64,000 nucleotides of DNA from positions 1-64,000 of the forward strand of contig JAODUO010001178.1 in assembly GCA_025642075.2 (NCBI GenBank), read 5' to 3'. The notes beneath the pieces were generated by a model. The model was not told the origin of the DNA. It made no database searches and saw only the letters and a list, made by a program, of their open reading frames with translations. Position 1 is the stretch's first letter; each line of letters opens with the position of its first letter. Below are positions 13,056-25,410 of the stretch, in pieces. Position numbers and translations under genes: made by a program. The stretch is from Ridgeia piscesae. Lineage: Eukaryota > Annelida > Polychaeta > Sabellida > Siboglinidae.

Positions 13056-14842
13056 TATTGTGTGTGTGTGTGTTTGTGTTGTGTGTGTGTGTGTTTTTCT
13101 TTTCTTTTCAGTGACACGGTATTTCACATTTGCGCAGCATTCACATGAATGGCATAACTCTTTCTTACAACATGCATCAAGTATATTGGGTGAGCGGAAA
13201 AAAAGTAGAATTCTGAGAGTCACTGGAGACTCCTGGCTGCCAACTCAATATAGTTTTTGTTTCAGGATTCGGGGGTTCAGGACCGCTCTGGGCAACCTTT
13301 AGCCTCCCTTTCCGCGGGACATTCAATTGGCCACGCATCGTCGATTGCATTTACATTATGGCGTAAGCTATGGTATATTTCCTCTGCCTGAGATTCCATC
13401 CCGTAAACACTAGCGAAGTGACATCACGACAACAGATACCTGAAATTGTATTCGTAGTCCGTGAACATCCGTCCTGATCCCACCTTCGTGCCGATCTCGT
13501 GGTTATTTAGGAAGGTTGGGTCTGTTATGTGTAACCTGCGGTTGGGCCGAGATAACTTCTTTCCCAATTCTCTCGTCTCCGGGTCGCCCTAGAACGGAAC
13601 GTCAGAGATTACCGACAGGACGTGTGCGATCTCACGAATTCGCGGAGCTCAGAACATCACATAAAGGTAAGTTACAGTTACACTCTTAGAAATGCACCAT
13701 AAAATTTAGATAAAATAACTGGTAGCAGTGTGCCAACTACGCACATACTTTGTCGGTACGTGATTTACACGTTATCGTAATTTATGCGGAATAATACCGA
13801 CATTTTGATGGAATTGTACTGTGGAATAAACCGTAGCCTCATTACGGTGTTACGGTGTTTCAAATTTTTTCAGTATGTTTTTATATAGCGCCGTGTATGT
13901 TTTTATATAGCTATAAGTCATGTTGTTTGAATTTTACTCCTGAAATCCGTTTATAATTCTCCTGATAGCATTCAGCCATGCGGTAATTACACACGCATAG
14001 ACTGTCCATACACATGTATCCACCAGTGTTTCTAGCCATGTGTTGCTTCACACGGCTGAGTGACCTGCAGCAACGCCAGGGGGACGAAACTAAAACATTC
14101 GAACTTGGATAGCAAATATTAAATAACCGACGAATTATGATGACAACTATAAGGACGTACCAGATACCTACATCACCGAAGATTTCCCCGTAGTTCGTGA
14201 TCTCGTATTTGTTCGTGTGCCTCGAGAACGGATTCGACGAATGGAAATTTGCCTACAACAAAATAGTTACATCGTATGAGCAGAGGATCTCATTCACAGT
14301 ATTTCGCACGATCGAATAAGTTTGTCACTGACAGCATGCTCCCCGGAAGACATTGGGACAGCATTTGACGCATTATTGCTTACGTGCTTCCCATCATTCT
14401 GAATTAGTTGTCGATTAAAATCAAATTCAACCTGCTAGTACTCACACAATCAGCAGAGAATATGGCCCAACCATATTTTATAATCTTCGGTAAAAATGTG
14501 TACTTTCAAAATTGCTTCAGTAGTTTCATTCCATGTCCTCTGCCCAGCCCTTCTGCCTTTTTACTGGTACAATATTATCATTATTATTATTATTACCATT
14601 GTTATAATTGTTATTAGCACCGTTTCTCCGTCCCGTTTATACGCGCGTATACATATTATAATCAATCTTAGCCAGCTCGATTCCCACAACATTTAAATTG
14701 CGAATACAATAATGTCGCGCTCATAGCAACCTGATGGGCAATATACTTCATACTCAAACATGCACGCATGTATGTACGCAAGCACGAACACACGCACACA
14801 CACACTCGCACGAACGTACGTACGCACACACCCAAGCGCATA

Positions 14843-14928
<86 letters not shown>

Positions 14929-15065
14929 ACATATACACATACATATACACATACACATATGCACACACGCACACGCACACGCATATACACACACGCACAC
15001 ACGCACACACGCACACACACACGCACACACGCACACACGCACGCACACACGCACACACACACACG

Positions 15066-15132
<67 letters not shown>

Positions 15133-15378
15133 AAAACCTTAAAATTGGGCATGATCAACGGACAACGTTGATTTCAGAAATTGCATCAATTTGGAATTAT
15201 CCGTTGAGTGTTTACGTCGACGTGTATTCCTCACCAGATCCCGCTCCTTGTACTTGGGCGGCGGGCTGGGCGGTTGCAGGTGGGCGCCCTCCCGGAAGGG
15301 ACCCGTTGTCATTGTACCCATGGTCGTGGCGTCCTCCCTGGGACACAGCATGGGCGCCGTGGCTCCCCGGTGGCAGTA
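10845..15378 (-). CDS. Unrecognised five-exon gene (5' end not found)
   Basis: Five exons, in transcript order 15378-15235, 14252-14172, 13588-13440, 12709-12512 and 11010-10845, each have AG acceptors and GT donors. Their phases (0, 0, 2, 2) fit without a single adjustment. They encode 48, 27, about 50, about 66 and 54 residues and end at TAA (10845). Landmarks: MTTGPFREGAHL and a PPSPPP run in the first exon, NYGEIFGD at the end of the second, PNRRLHITDPTFLNN in the third, an RRRRFPKIYPDPP basic/proline stretch in the fourth, and LGKNKIYPYNMWSVSNLK near the C-terminus. There is no signal peptide or membrane segment. The composition (Pro, Tyr, Arg, short turn-rich stretches) recalls small axonemal or microtubule-associated proteins, but this is only an impression and I do not recognise the family. 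The first exon starts at a TTTCAG acceptor, so an upstream start exon probably exists beyond 15.4 kb. The introns are loaded with microsatellites. Confidence 0.72.
11159..11878. repeat. Inverted-arm element with an all-microsatellite core
   Basis: The left arm (11159-11212) and right arm (11815-11878) are inverted copies of one sequence containing CATCTTCTCTAGAAGATGCA and AGATAATGCACTGATA. The right arm has a small insertion. The core is, in order, (GT)n, (TA)n, about 20 copies of GATAT, (TA)n and (CA)n, so the purine/pyrimidine strands are also roughly complementary across the centre. It lies in the intergenic/3' side just upstream (in + coordinates) of the terminal exon, inside the last intron of the minus-strand gene. 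No coding capacity. Confidence 0.85.
12930..13100. repeat. (TA)n and (GT)n microsatellites in intron 3 of the minus-strand gene
   Basis: (TA)n with a few interruptions at 12930-13058 is followed by (GT)n at 13060-13095. It lies between the exons at 13440-13588 and 12512-12709. Open frames across it are low-complexity artefacts. Confidence 0.9.
14755..15130. repeat. Long (CA)n with CACG variants in intron 1 of the minus-strand gene
   Basis: Near-pure (CA)n at 14843-14930 and 15062-15130 is separated by CA repeats interrupted by CACG and CATA variants. The tract reads open in several frames on both strands only because of the dinucleotide period. Confidence 0.95.
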
Positions 15379-15734
15379 CTGAAACCACGAACAGACCTCA
15401 GTGCTGATGCCGTTTGGCTTTAAACGCAGGAGTCGTAATTAATAATAGCACTACTTGTTCATTTCTAAAGACTCATATATTCAAACGAGCCTTTTATTCA
15501 TGATCACTGACTTTCATTTAATGTTGTCGCTCGATTTGACTTTTGATGTTTTTATTTATTTATTATTAACTTTTTTGTGTGTGCCGCATTTATAATCTTG
15601 AATTTATAGTTCTTTTAAATGTTTTTATATAACTTTTTTCTTAATGATAATTTAATTGGACATTTAATGCCTCGTTTTTATGTTGAATTTATTTAGTGCT
15701 ATTTGTATGTTTTGCAACAACGCCTTCGAACTGG

Positions 15735-15765
15735 GTAACCGATTTACGGCGCTATATAATTAATG

Positions 15766-15845
<80 letters not shown>
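15735..15845 (+). repeat. SINE/LINE-like 3' tail with (TTA)n
   Basis: GGCGCTATATAATTAATG at about 15749-15766 runs directly into about 25 copies of TTA. A GCGCTATATAA-type end followed by a trinucleotide tail is common at the 3' ends of L2/CR1-related LINEs and the SINEs that share their tails. A similar end is present at 39265-39302. The body upstream shows no recognisable coding sequence. Confidence 0.55.
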
Positions 15846-15846
<1 letters not shown>

Positions 15847-15849
15847 TAT

Positions 15850-18800
15850 ATCGTGCGATCTCTAACTTTACGTTAATCAATGCATTCACAATTTAAAAAA
15901 ATTAAAAGATGTATTTGAAGTAAAAAGATTAATAAATTAATTAATTAGGAAAAATACCAATAATAAATCTAAATATCATTCATTACAATGTCACGTATGT
16001 TGATCTGGATAATAGCAAACTTATATTCTTTTGAATAAATTTGTTTTAGATGACCTTTAAATAGTAACAGAGACGGAACATCACGTAGTGTCAGTGGCAA
16101 TTTGTTCCATGTCATAGGACCAGTTACACCAAGAATCTTGCCCATTGTCTATGAGAACTACAGTAGCCGTAATAAGTTACTCATCACTATGAAAATCACG
16201 AGTCCCGATTTATGGTTGATACCGTCAAAATACGAGGTTTTAATGTAAATTCCTGTTTATCTGCATTGTTCCTTAAGCATAGAACAAACAAACAGATAAC
16301 AGTTTAATAACTGACGATGCAACGTAATGATTGTATTCAATAAATGTTGTATCAAATACCGAGTAGCAAATAACTACGCGCCCGGGGAACTAGGAGCTAG
16401 CCAACGGTTACTCGTCTCCAGGAATTTCTACTTGCATCTTGCGAGCGGGCGCGCGTTAAGTTGGATCCATGTTTGTATTTTATTCGGTATGTAACCTATA
16501 CTGGTAGTCAGTAGTCTACGTTTTCTTGGTATGTTGACAGATCATGTCAAGGTTGTCGTTGAAACAACTTGTTTAAGCGATGTATTGTTTGTCTAATTAA
16601 CACATGCTAAAACATGCTGCTAACTGTGTGATTGAACGCAATATGATTCTCAAATGACAAAGTGCAAAGGAAGGGTTTAATTGTGTAACGGTGGCGCCAC
16701 CGTGTGTCTTGTTGAGAAAACGTCGATGGTTGATTTATACCATCAGTTAATGCGCTTTTCAAACGGTAGGGAAAGCCCGATGTGTTGAATGTCGTTTCCG
16801 CGTTCAGTTGGTTATGGTGTACATGGTTACGACATATTCAAAAGTATTGTCAGCATCTGGCATTTAGACATGCTGTATGCAACACCGGTTTTTCAAAACC
16901 GGTTTCAAAATCCCGTGAGAAGAACGTAAAAAGCAAAACACACGCTCTGGCGTAGGAACGAAATTTTTACTTGAGGGAAACCCCCGAGGGTTGGGGGGGG
17001 GGAAAGCCCCCCAAAACTTTTTCCCAACCCCGGAAAAGGCTCGCCAGAAACAATCTTCTTTGGTTCTCCAGGAACATAAACTTGCACCAACATTTTTTGG
17101 GGCAATTCTATATCACAACGACGATAATTATACTAGAACGTGTATGCCCCTTTTTAAATATATGGGGTTAATCCTATCTTCAGGCCCCTTCTAAAGATTT
17201 TGATGGTTCTCAAGTACCCCGGTTTCGGTGACTTTGCCACTAATGTCGGGTAATAAACTGTAATGCAGCAAGCACCGAAGATAACTTTATATCTTGGGAA
17301 CCTCATACATTTGAAAGCCATCGTTTGATAATTTTACACATTGGCAGTCACATAGGTATGTGAGCAGCTTTGCATGCTCCTACTTTTCCACTACATTTGT
17401 GAGATGTGGCTTATCCGTGACTTATCATTTCGTATAAGTATTAGCCGGAAGTTCGCTGAATCAACAGTGCTTCTTCTAATTTGCTATATTAATCCTCGGA
17501 ACCAGCCGGCATGCCGAGCACCAAAGAGAAATTATGTGAATTTTGCAGGTGCTGATGTTAATTATACTCTTGGATGGTTTATACAGAGTCTGAAAAAATA
17601 ATTAGTACCATATTCAAGTTGCGTAGAATTCCGTGTGAACACTAAACGTAATTCAGTTGGCACTATGTCGTCAATATACCTAATCCAGTACCAAGAACCT
17701 GACATTAATAAATATTAACAAACAAGGTCGGGTTAAAGTTCACTCATGTGAAGCCGTACTGTGATCTATTGATTGGTGGACTAGTGCAATTAATACTTGT
17801 TATATCTATAGACCGTACACCGTATACACGGTCGTTGGCGAAGCAACAAAACACCATTAGTCTTCCTTCGAAAGGCGATCAATGCATGGGATTTGTTCGA
17901 TGTAAACATACATACGAACTGGATAATTGCATCGCGTGTGCATATATATACACGCTATGCTGTCTGCGCGACCATTGTTCGTCACAATGGGCGTGTGTGA
18001 GGACAGTGTAATCAGATATAGACGAGGATTTATTCAATTATAAACGTCTCGACGGCCGTGTTTATCGCAGGAAGAACACACAAGACGTTCCTTTAGAAAA
18101 ACGTCGCATTCACGCGAAGTATAGGTTTGTGGTGGCCGGCTGACAGCGGCTTAGCATGACAGCCGCTATGTGGGGTCCACTGTTAAGCTGGGTAATTTGT
18201 CAGGTATTTGCTGTATAATTTTGCAACACGACACCCATCCCTGAACAAATCCGTATCGTCGTACTCACTTCGAAATATATTCGTATTTTTGTGTAGATAT
18301 ACGCCTAGATAAATGCATATGTTTATAGACTACCACGGATGACTTGGTATCTTGGTGCTTACACCTGGATAACTTGATAACTTCGTAGGCTGGTAGTCGT
18401 CCCTGGAAAACTGTATAATTATATAGGTAGTCACTCTAGATAACTTCGTATTTTGTTAGGCAACTCTTTGTTAACAGACAGCTATAGATAACTAGTAGTT
18501 AGGTATATTGGCAACCGAGTTCGACACTGTATAATTTGGTGTTTGTGCATAGCAACAACATTGTATAATTCAAATTTGTATTTATTTTGGAGTTTAAATA
18601 ACTCTGCTCACAGCTCACCGTGTTTTTCGTTATAATATTATGTATTTAAATCAGCATTGCATGCGTGGAGCGTGTAGTAGAGTACTTCGGTCCTATTCAT
18701 GTTCTAACGCCAATATTGACAACGTCTACGTCACCACTCAATGTCTCGGCAAAGGCTAAGCGTAAGATCGGGTTCGATACAATCGATCAACCGTGAGTGT

Positions 18801-19080
18801 CGTTCACGTTGATTGTTCCGCAATAATCAGAACGAATCGGTCTCTCGCTCGGGTCTCATTGAGAGACGTCGAGACACCATGGCGTATAATACGTCGTTAT
18901 TATTGTGTAACCAAGCGGCACAAATCCAACCTCATTATAGAGTCTATTAAATTAATAATACAGTTCAGACAGACCGTACATGCGTGTCCCATAACTGTGG
19001 CCAACTCACGATCTTCGTCGTCTGTGTGCTTACAGGCAGTCGCGAATGTTTCAGACCAAACCAGACGGATCAAAACCTAA
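15850..19080. other. Non-coding stretch
   Basis: I see no supported exon, RNA gene or transposon domain. A block at about 16970-17050 has an unusual density of C, G and A homopolymers and may be poor-quality consensus sequence. The short open frames in this region lack homology features, splice context or codon bias. Confidence 0.4.
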
Positions 19081-19085
19081 CGACC

Positions 19086-19124
<39 letters not shown>

Positions 19125-19264
19125 GGGGAGGGAGGGAGGGGGGGAGGGAGGGAGGAAGGGAGGAAGGAAGGGAGAGGGAGGGAGGAGGAGGAGAGGAGAA
19201 GGAGGGAGGGAAGGAGAGAGGAGGAAGGAAGAGGGAGGAGGAGGAGGAGGGAGGGAGGGAGGAG

Positions 19265-19320
<56 letters not shown>

Positions 19321-19470
19321 AGGGAGGGAGGGAGAGTGAGAAGAGAAGAAAGAGAGATGGGAGGAGAAGAGATAAGAAGAAGGACAGAGAAGAGTGAGAT
19401 GGAGAAGAAAGAGAGGGGGAGGAGAAGAGAGAAGAAGAAGAGGGGGAAAGGGAGAGAAGAGATAGAGAAA
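19086..19470. repeat. Purine (GA/GGA)-rich tract, about 385 bp
   Basis: Almost pure purine on the plus strand: (GA)n at about 19090-19118 and 19270-19312, joined by GGAGG/GGGAGGGA stretches. Such homopurine mirror-like DNA can form triplex (H-DNA) structures in vitro, which is a property of the class and not shown here. Open frames through it are low-complexity. Confidence 0.9.
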
Positions 19471-19859
19471 CGCGCCATATTCACATGCATTGTCGACGGA
19501 AAGTTTTGGATCAAGCGGAAGAATAAATGTCCATACATCGTGTGCTCAGTGTTCGCCCACAGTTACGTGTATAATCCATTATTAGATGGGCTGGCCGCGT
19601 CGTCAGAAGCCAGTGACGTGTGTTTCTATATTGTCAACTTGCAAAGTTGTGAGCTTGCAAACGAGATTAGCTCTTGCGAAAGACAAAAGAAACGTGTTAA
19701 ACACACAACGAATGCACCAATGGACATTCTTGTGAATATTCGGAGATGTGGAAGGACGTCACGTGACAGACGGTCGAGCAACGTAACGCTGGTGCTGTAT
19801 TAGTTGAACATATATGTGCTGATGAGGTCTGTTAAGCAAAGAACAAGCTAGCAGGCGCA

Positions 19860-20200
19860 CAAACCAAGATAGAATGAAGTATGTTAAACACCACATGCCG
19901 TGACAGAAACCCAAATATATGGGTAAGAAAAAAGACAAAGGTCACAGACGTGATTGAACAAGTCAGAAGACGGAATTGAACTACGAGATAACCGATGGAC
20001 ATCGTGTATCGCCACCAGGAAACCATACGAAGGGAAACATAGAGGAAGACCGACGAGACGGTGGAGAGACGAAATAGATGACTACTGGAAGGGTATCGTC
20101 TGGTAGAGGATAGCGCAAGATAGGCAGATGTGGAAGCAGCATGCTGACGCCTTCGCCCGGGACAGTACGACTGCACAATGATGATGATGATGATTAGGTT
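19860..20200 (+). pseudogene. 3' end of a LINE open frame with an (ATG)n tail
   Basis: The plus strand reads RWTSCIATRKPYEGKHRGRP then TRRWRDEIDDYWK, an in-frame stop, RIAQDRQMWKQHADAFARDS and a terminal stop at about 20178. The pattern RGRPxxRWRDxI followed by AQDRxxW is typical of the C-terminal end of several non-LTR retrotransposon polymerase ORFs. Right after the stop comes (ATG)n at 20180-20195, a microsatellite-type 3' end of the kind used by RTE-like elements. It is 5'-truncated and has stops, so it is dead. Confidence 0.7.
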
Positions 20201-20571
20201 CATCCGCTGAAGACTCCAAGAGGAGACGAAGTAGTCAGTGTACACAGGTCCAATAATCAACCGTGTGCTGTCCTGTTTCTATCTGAACATTTCGGGCATA
20301 GATTGTATTGACCAGTCACGTTTAAAATCACCGCAAGAACATAAACAAAAGTACAAAAGGTCTATTCTTATATAGCGCAGTAGTCCGTCCTCAGAACTGC
20401 TTAAAAAGGTTAATTTATAATGTACTCCATGGCAGACCTGTGTAATCGAACGACAGACATCTCGACTTCTGTGGGAAGCATCCACTCACATTGCATTAAA
20501 TGCCGAAAAGTACACATACATATCCACCACAGTCTGTAGCCAGGTTAGCTATTGCAGTTGGGCAGACCACT

Positions 20572-21035
20572 CAATACCAAGAGTACCAACATGACTTATC
20601 GACAGTACTAACATGACTTATCAACAGTACCAACATAAATTATCGACAGTACCAACATGACTTATCAACAGAACCAACATAAATTATCGACAGTACCAAT
20701 ATAAATTATCGGACAGTACCAACATGACTTATCAACAGAACCAACATAAATTATCGACAGTACCAATATAAATTATCGACAGCACCAACATGACTTATCA
20801 ACAGAACCAACATAAATTATCGACAGTACCAATATAAATTATGGACAGTACCAACATGACTTATCAACAGTACCAACATAAATTATCGACAGTACCAATA
20901 TAAATTATCGACAGTACCAACATGACTTATCGACAGTACCAACATGACTTATCAACAGTACCAACACGACTTATCAACAGCACCAACATAAATTATCGAC
21001 AGTTTTATTGACAGTACCAACATGACTTACCAACA
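20572..21035. repeat. 22-bp minisatellite, about 21 units
   Basis: The unit is a variant of TACCAACATGACTTATCAAC plus AG. Two main forms, one with CATGACTTATCAAC and one with CATAAATTATCGAC, alternate in a partly regular order, giving 44- to 66-bp higher-order blocks. Not coding. Confidence 0.9.
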
Positions 21036-21049
21036 CAAAGTTGTAACGG

Positions 21050-23330
21050 GAGAAACCACGGACTACAGGTTACGCAACCAACCAATGACTCGTCACTAAC
21101 ACCGCATAATCTCGGCTTGTCAGTGCTTAATTAATCCCAACAATAGTAATGCTGACGACGATAATAAACCTAATAATACGAAGGCCGGAAAAGGCCGGAC
21201 AGTGGCCTAATGCCGCTACGTTATTCGGGATCCTCCATCCACCGAGTGTGGTGGGAGACATCAGAGAAATTTCGCTAGAAACGTGCGTTTTCTGAGACTA
21301 CATAAATAGCATTAACTGCATGGGTCTATAGATCTTCTTCCCCGATTTTTTACTAGTTTCGATGTTGCGTACTTCCGGACGCTGTGATGTTATAACGAAA
21401 ATAGACACCCGCTATATGGAGTTTTTGTAGGCCATGGGTCCATTTAGGTCCGTATATATGCGGTCTTTTCCGGTATACACACGGACCCATTTACCATGGC
21501 ATGGAGAGTGGGCGACGCTGTGAAAAAATCACTTTTCTATGTGTTAAGGTGAAATGTTTCATTAGTGTACGTAACCGTATGCCAATAGTATCCACATTTT
21601 AACTGGAAATCAGCATTGACTAGTTCAGAATTTGTTACGGTTATCAACAGTGCGTTAATAATCTTGGTGGTACCGCTTTGCCTTTCAGAATATTAGCTTA
21701 CATTTTAACTACATAGCCATCACATGGTCTCCTCGGACAGGTGAGCAATGTCGGTAGATCTGTAGAACTTTATCATCCGATTAATAAAGAAACACGTTGG
21801 CTTGTTTTAATATTAATTAAATGACGCAGGCAACGACGGACATAATTAATGGACACGGATCAGGAAACGGACAGTATGGATTTGGCTCAGACAGTTAGGC
21901 TTATAAGAAGATTAGGCCTAGGTCTATTATGTAATTTCTCCATGTATGTTACGCAAATAATTGGAACAAGCTACGCTATTGACCGCCGCCACCTTAGAGG
22001 TGTGATGATTACATGCATGCAATGCAAATCCTGTATTCATAATTAATAGTATGTGTAAATAAAAAATGAACAGAAATACGCTGTATTAATATTACTAGTT
22101 GGATGACTGTTATTAAACCTTCCAGTCCCTTACGACGTCGTTTTACATATCATTCTGTGTTATAAAATAAATGTTTAATTTCTAGTTAAGAAAAATTGTG
22201 TGTATAACATGAATAATGCTTACTCGTGTTTTCATTGCTATAGTATAATAATGTATTTTTTACTTTGGCATTTGATATTTTATTTTACAAGCTGTGTTTT
22301 GTTGCAAAATTATGTGTGATCCTAATTTAAGGCAGCTTAAAAAAGTACCTATTTATCTACTTTTTATTTACCTTGCCTGCCTAAATGGCTGCAGAAAAAC
22401 ATTTATATTCTAATTTATCCATAGTTTAATTGTTATCCGGTTAATACCTGAAAGAACATTTAAAAAAAATATTTATTTATCTTATGATCATTGATTATTT
22501 TGTTTAACAAAAAACATTACTATTACATTTTACAATGTCGTGTTAGGGATGTTTCGTGAACGCTACGGCTATTAATAGAAAATAAATTAATGTACAAATA
22601 AACCGGACACGGCTAGTATAGCCTAGATTGGTTAGTGGTTTTTCAATTGCTATAAAACACAACAAAGTTAAACTTCAAAATACTCACCCAAATTCCGTCT
22701 CGTGCCACCGATGGAATATTGTTTCTTCCTTTCCCCATTGTTTATGTATAAAATATGATCAAACAATAATTAATAATAATTATAATAATAAATCGCAGCG
22801 GTGATTTGACCGTATGAACTCTGAACAATTAGCCCGGCGCTCCTCTCACGCGAAGCGAGCTGGTTTGATAACTTGTCCGAGTAGTAATGCACAGTTACAC
22901 AAACCCACAGTTCAGTGAATTTATGAATGACGGCGCCACTGCACTGGCTATGGCCTATGCATGTGAAGTTATGACCTGTACAGACGTTTCAAATCTCACT
23001 TAAACAAGCCTTCTTGCGCGGCTTTCAAAGTGTCCATCGCGTCGTCACACTGCGCCGTCGCCCGATACGCTCCAGTGCATTCCGGTTTCAACACTCAGAG
23101 TTGTTGAACAAGTTTACACAGTGGTTTAAACCGTGAGCGATACTACAGCCAAAGCGATTACGTACTGCAGACATGTGTACGCCGTCGGCATGGCAACAGC
23201 CGTGCGCGAGCGCGTTGTTGACACCGCTGGTGTCGCGTGTAATAGTCTACCACGCCCACGCGAGTTCCCTATCCAAAAGTAATAATGTATTCGGTAATTA
23301 ATATTTAATATCAGAGTTGATGTGACAGTA
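21050..23330. other. Non-coding stretch
   Basis: I see no supported gene. GC-richer patches occur at about 21180-21260 and 22900-23270; the latter contains several CpG-rich segments and could be regulatory, but no exon with splice sites was recognised next to it. Confidence 0.35.
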
Positions 23331-23334
23331 ATGT

Positions 23335-23336
23335 AA

Positions 23337-23375
<39 letters not shown>

Positions 23376-23455
23376 TGGTAGTGGTAGTGGTAGTGGTAGT
23401 GGTAGTGGTAGTGGTAGTAGTAGTAGTAGTAGTAGTAGTAGTGTTGAAACTACTG
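23335..23455. repeat. (GTA)n/(GTG)n trinucleotide array
   Basis: GTA repeats flank a block of alternating GTA-GTG. A short CAGCTGCTACAGCTGCT run follows at about 23458-23490. The minus strand reads as a poly-Thr frame, which is an artefact of the period. Confidence 0.9.
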
Positions 23456-24364
23456 CTGCAGCAGCTGCTACAGCTGCTACAGCTGCTGATGCTGCTGTTG
23501 TAAAAAAATGATGTCACAAACGGTTAACTGATTCAATGGTGAGGATTGATTCAAAAGTATAATTATAATTGCCTTAATTGTATTAGAGTCTACATATCTT
23601 TTATTGTGTACACAAATGTGATTGCAAATGATGTTTCAAGATTTCATGAATAGCAGGCTCCGTTACAACTGTCGGTGGTTATTGTGCATGCATGTTTATT
23701 CGAAACCTGAACAACGGCTATAGTACAATTTTTTTGGCGCAACAAGTTGTTCACTACAGTTCACCAGATGGCGCACCGTCTCACGCTTACTATAAATCGT
23801 GCTACCACGTAGCGAATGCATTTAAAATAGTATTCACAAGAACACACCAAGCCTGCAAGGCCTCACATCCTTCTTTTAATTGCGAACGGAACCTCCTCCA
23901 AAGCAACGCCGGTTTGTTATAAATCCAATGATACAGAGTGGCTCCAGGGACTTACTTGCCATGGCATTATGTCTCACATTTTGATGATGCCAGCATGCCG
24001 GAAGACCGTTGTATTCTGTGGTGACCTTCGTCAGAGCAGGACAGGCTGAGCGCACAGACCGCTGCAGGTTTTACAAGAACCAACTGGAGAAATAATTCCT
24101 GCACCCTGACAAGTGTCGACAATAAAGGCTAGAAGCACACAGGAAGACATTGCTGTCAAGAGAGATGTTAGGAACTTTGAACGTTCCAGAAGAGAAGCAG
24201 TTGGCGAGACAGGTGGACGGAGGAACGAAAGTTTTATTTTCAGACACATTAAGAGTAATCTACCTCTGCCCATCTTGTTCCAGAGGACAGAGCTGATATA
24301 TTCCCACTGATCTAGGAAAGCGACGAAACTGCTACTTGTCAGACCCAGCTTCGGAGTTTCATAA

Positions 24365-25402
24365 GCCAATTCAATTCACTTTAATATCCTTATAAAGTAT
24401 ATTCATTGTACAGCTCATGATCGCATCTAAAAATGTGTAAGAAAAAGATAGTCACAAAATACTAATTACATTCAACATGTAACCACACAAAAAGCAAATC
24501 CGTTGGCATCAATATCACTTGTTTAACATTCTAGTTGCCACAGGCACAAAACTCCTGCTGTAGCGAGCCGTTTTGCATTTTATGCAACGATATCTCCTTC
24601 GAGACGGAAGAACATGAAAATATATAAAGAGCGGGTGATCAGACTCAGCAGCGACAGCACGAGCTTTCTTCAAGATTGCATGGTCGATCATTTGGGGAAG
24701 CATTGGTATAGGTAACCCAATGATCTTGGCAGCAAAGTGTGACATTTTTAGAAGCCATGTACGGTTACCAACGGAAAGAGCAGGATAGTAACACGTACTG
24801 CAATACATTATGAGAGGCTCAATGATGCTACGGTACAGACATAGAAGACGTTTTGCGTCAACGCTGAAAGCTCCCAATTTACGAAGAACGTGCTGAGACT
24901 TCTTTTGCACGACTGTAACATACTCTGTAAAGGTCAGTTTCGTATCTAACACAATACCAAGGTACTTGAATGAATCGACCTGTTCTACAGGTTTACCATT
25001 GATGACAATAGAACTAATGACAGTTCTATATTACGACGGAAGTCAATGCACATTTCTTTCGTTTTTGAAACATTGAGATGCAGGAAGTTGGTACTGCACC
25101 AACAGGAGAAACGTACCACTGAAGAAAGATCTGACTGGTATGAGGCAAAATCACTCAAAAGAGCGAGCATGGTTGTATCATCAGAAAACCTCACAAACGT
25201 GGTAGATGGTTCAACACTACGACAGTCATTGGCATAAAGTGTACAAAAATGGACCCAGGACCCTGAGGCGCACCTGTGTCGCTAATAAGCACTGGCGACT
25301 TTATGTCACCCACTCGAACACACTGTTGGCGATTGCTAAAAAAATTGAAAACCCAGTGAACAGGTGCGGCTGGATGTCGCCTTTATATATGTTTGCATCA
25401 TC
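24365..25402 (-). pseudogene. CR1/L2-like LINE: C-terminal reverse transcriptase and 3' end
   Basis: Minus strand, in order: HWVFNFFSNRQQCVRVGD (about 25365-25310), a TGAPQG motif (about 25275), the FSDDTT catalytic box (about 25190-25170), LNVSKTKEMCIDFR (about 25080), VPWYCVRY-like linker, then the conserved C-terminal domain SQHVLRKLGAF, LLCLYRSIIEPLIMYC and SRRRYR up to the stop at 24515. Frameshifts separate the blocks. The 3' end near 24366 has the CACTTTAAT-type terminus typical of L2/CR1-related copies. The 5' side is cut by a hAT-like element at 25411. Confidence 0.85.
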
Positions 25403-25410
25403 GTGCGCCA

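Noticed and set aside
14668..15171. Open frames of 120-152 codons on both strands
   Set aside because: They are Cys-Val or Thr-His repeats from (CA)n/(GT)n DNA. Similar frames at 8536-8791, 11199-11475, 11632-11842, 12900-13148 and 62497-62997 were rejected for the same reason.
24031..24369. 112-codon minus-strand open frame
   Set aside because: The plus strand of the same stretch also looks protein-like, and neither reading matches a known family or has usable splice sites.
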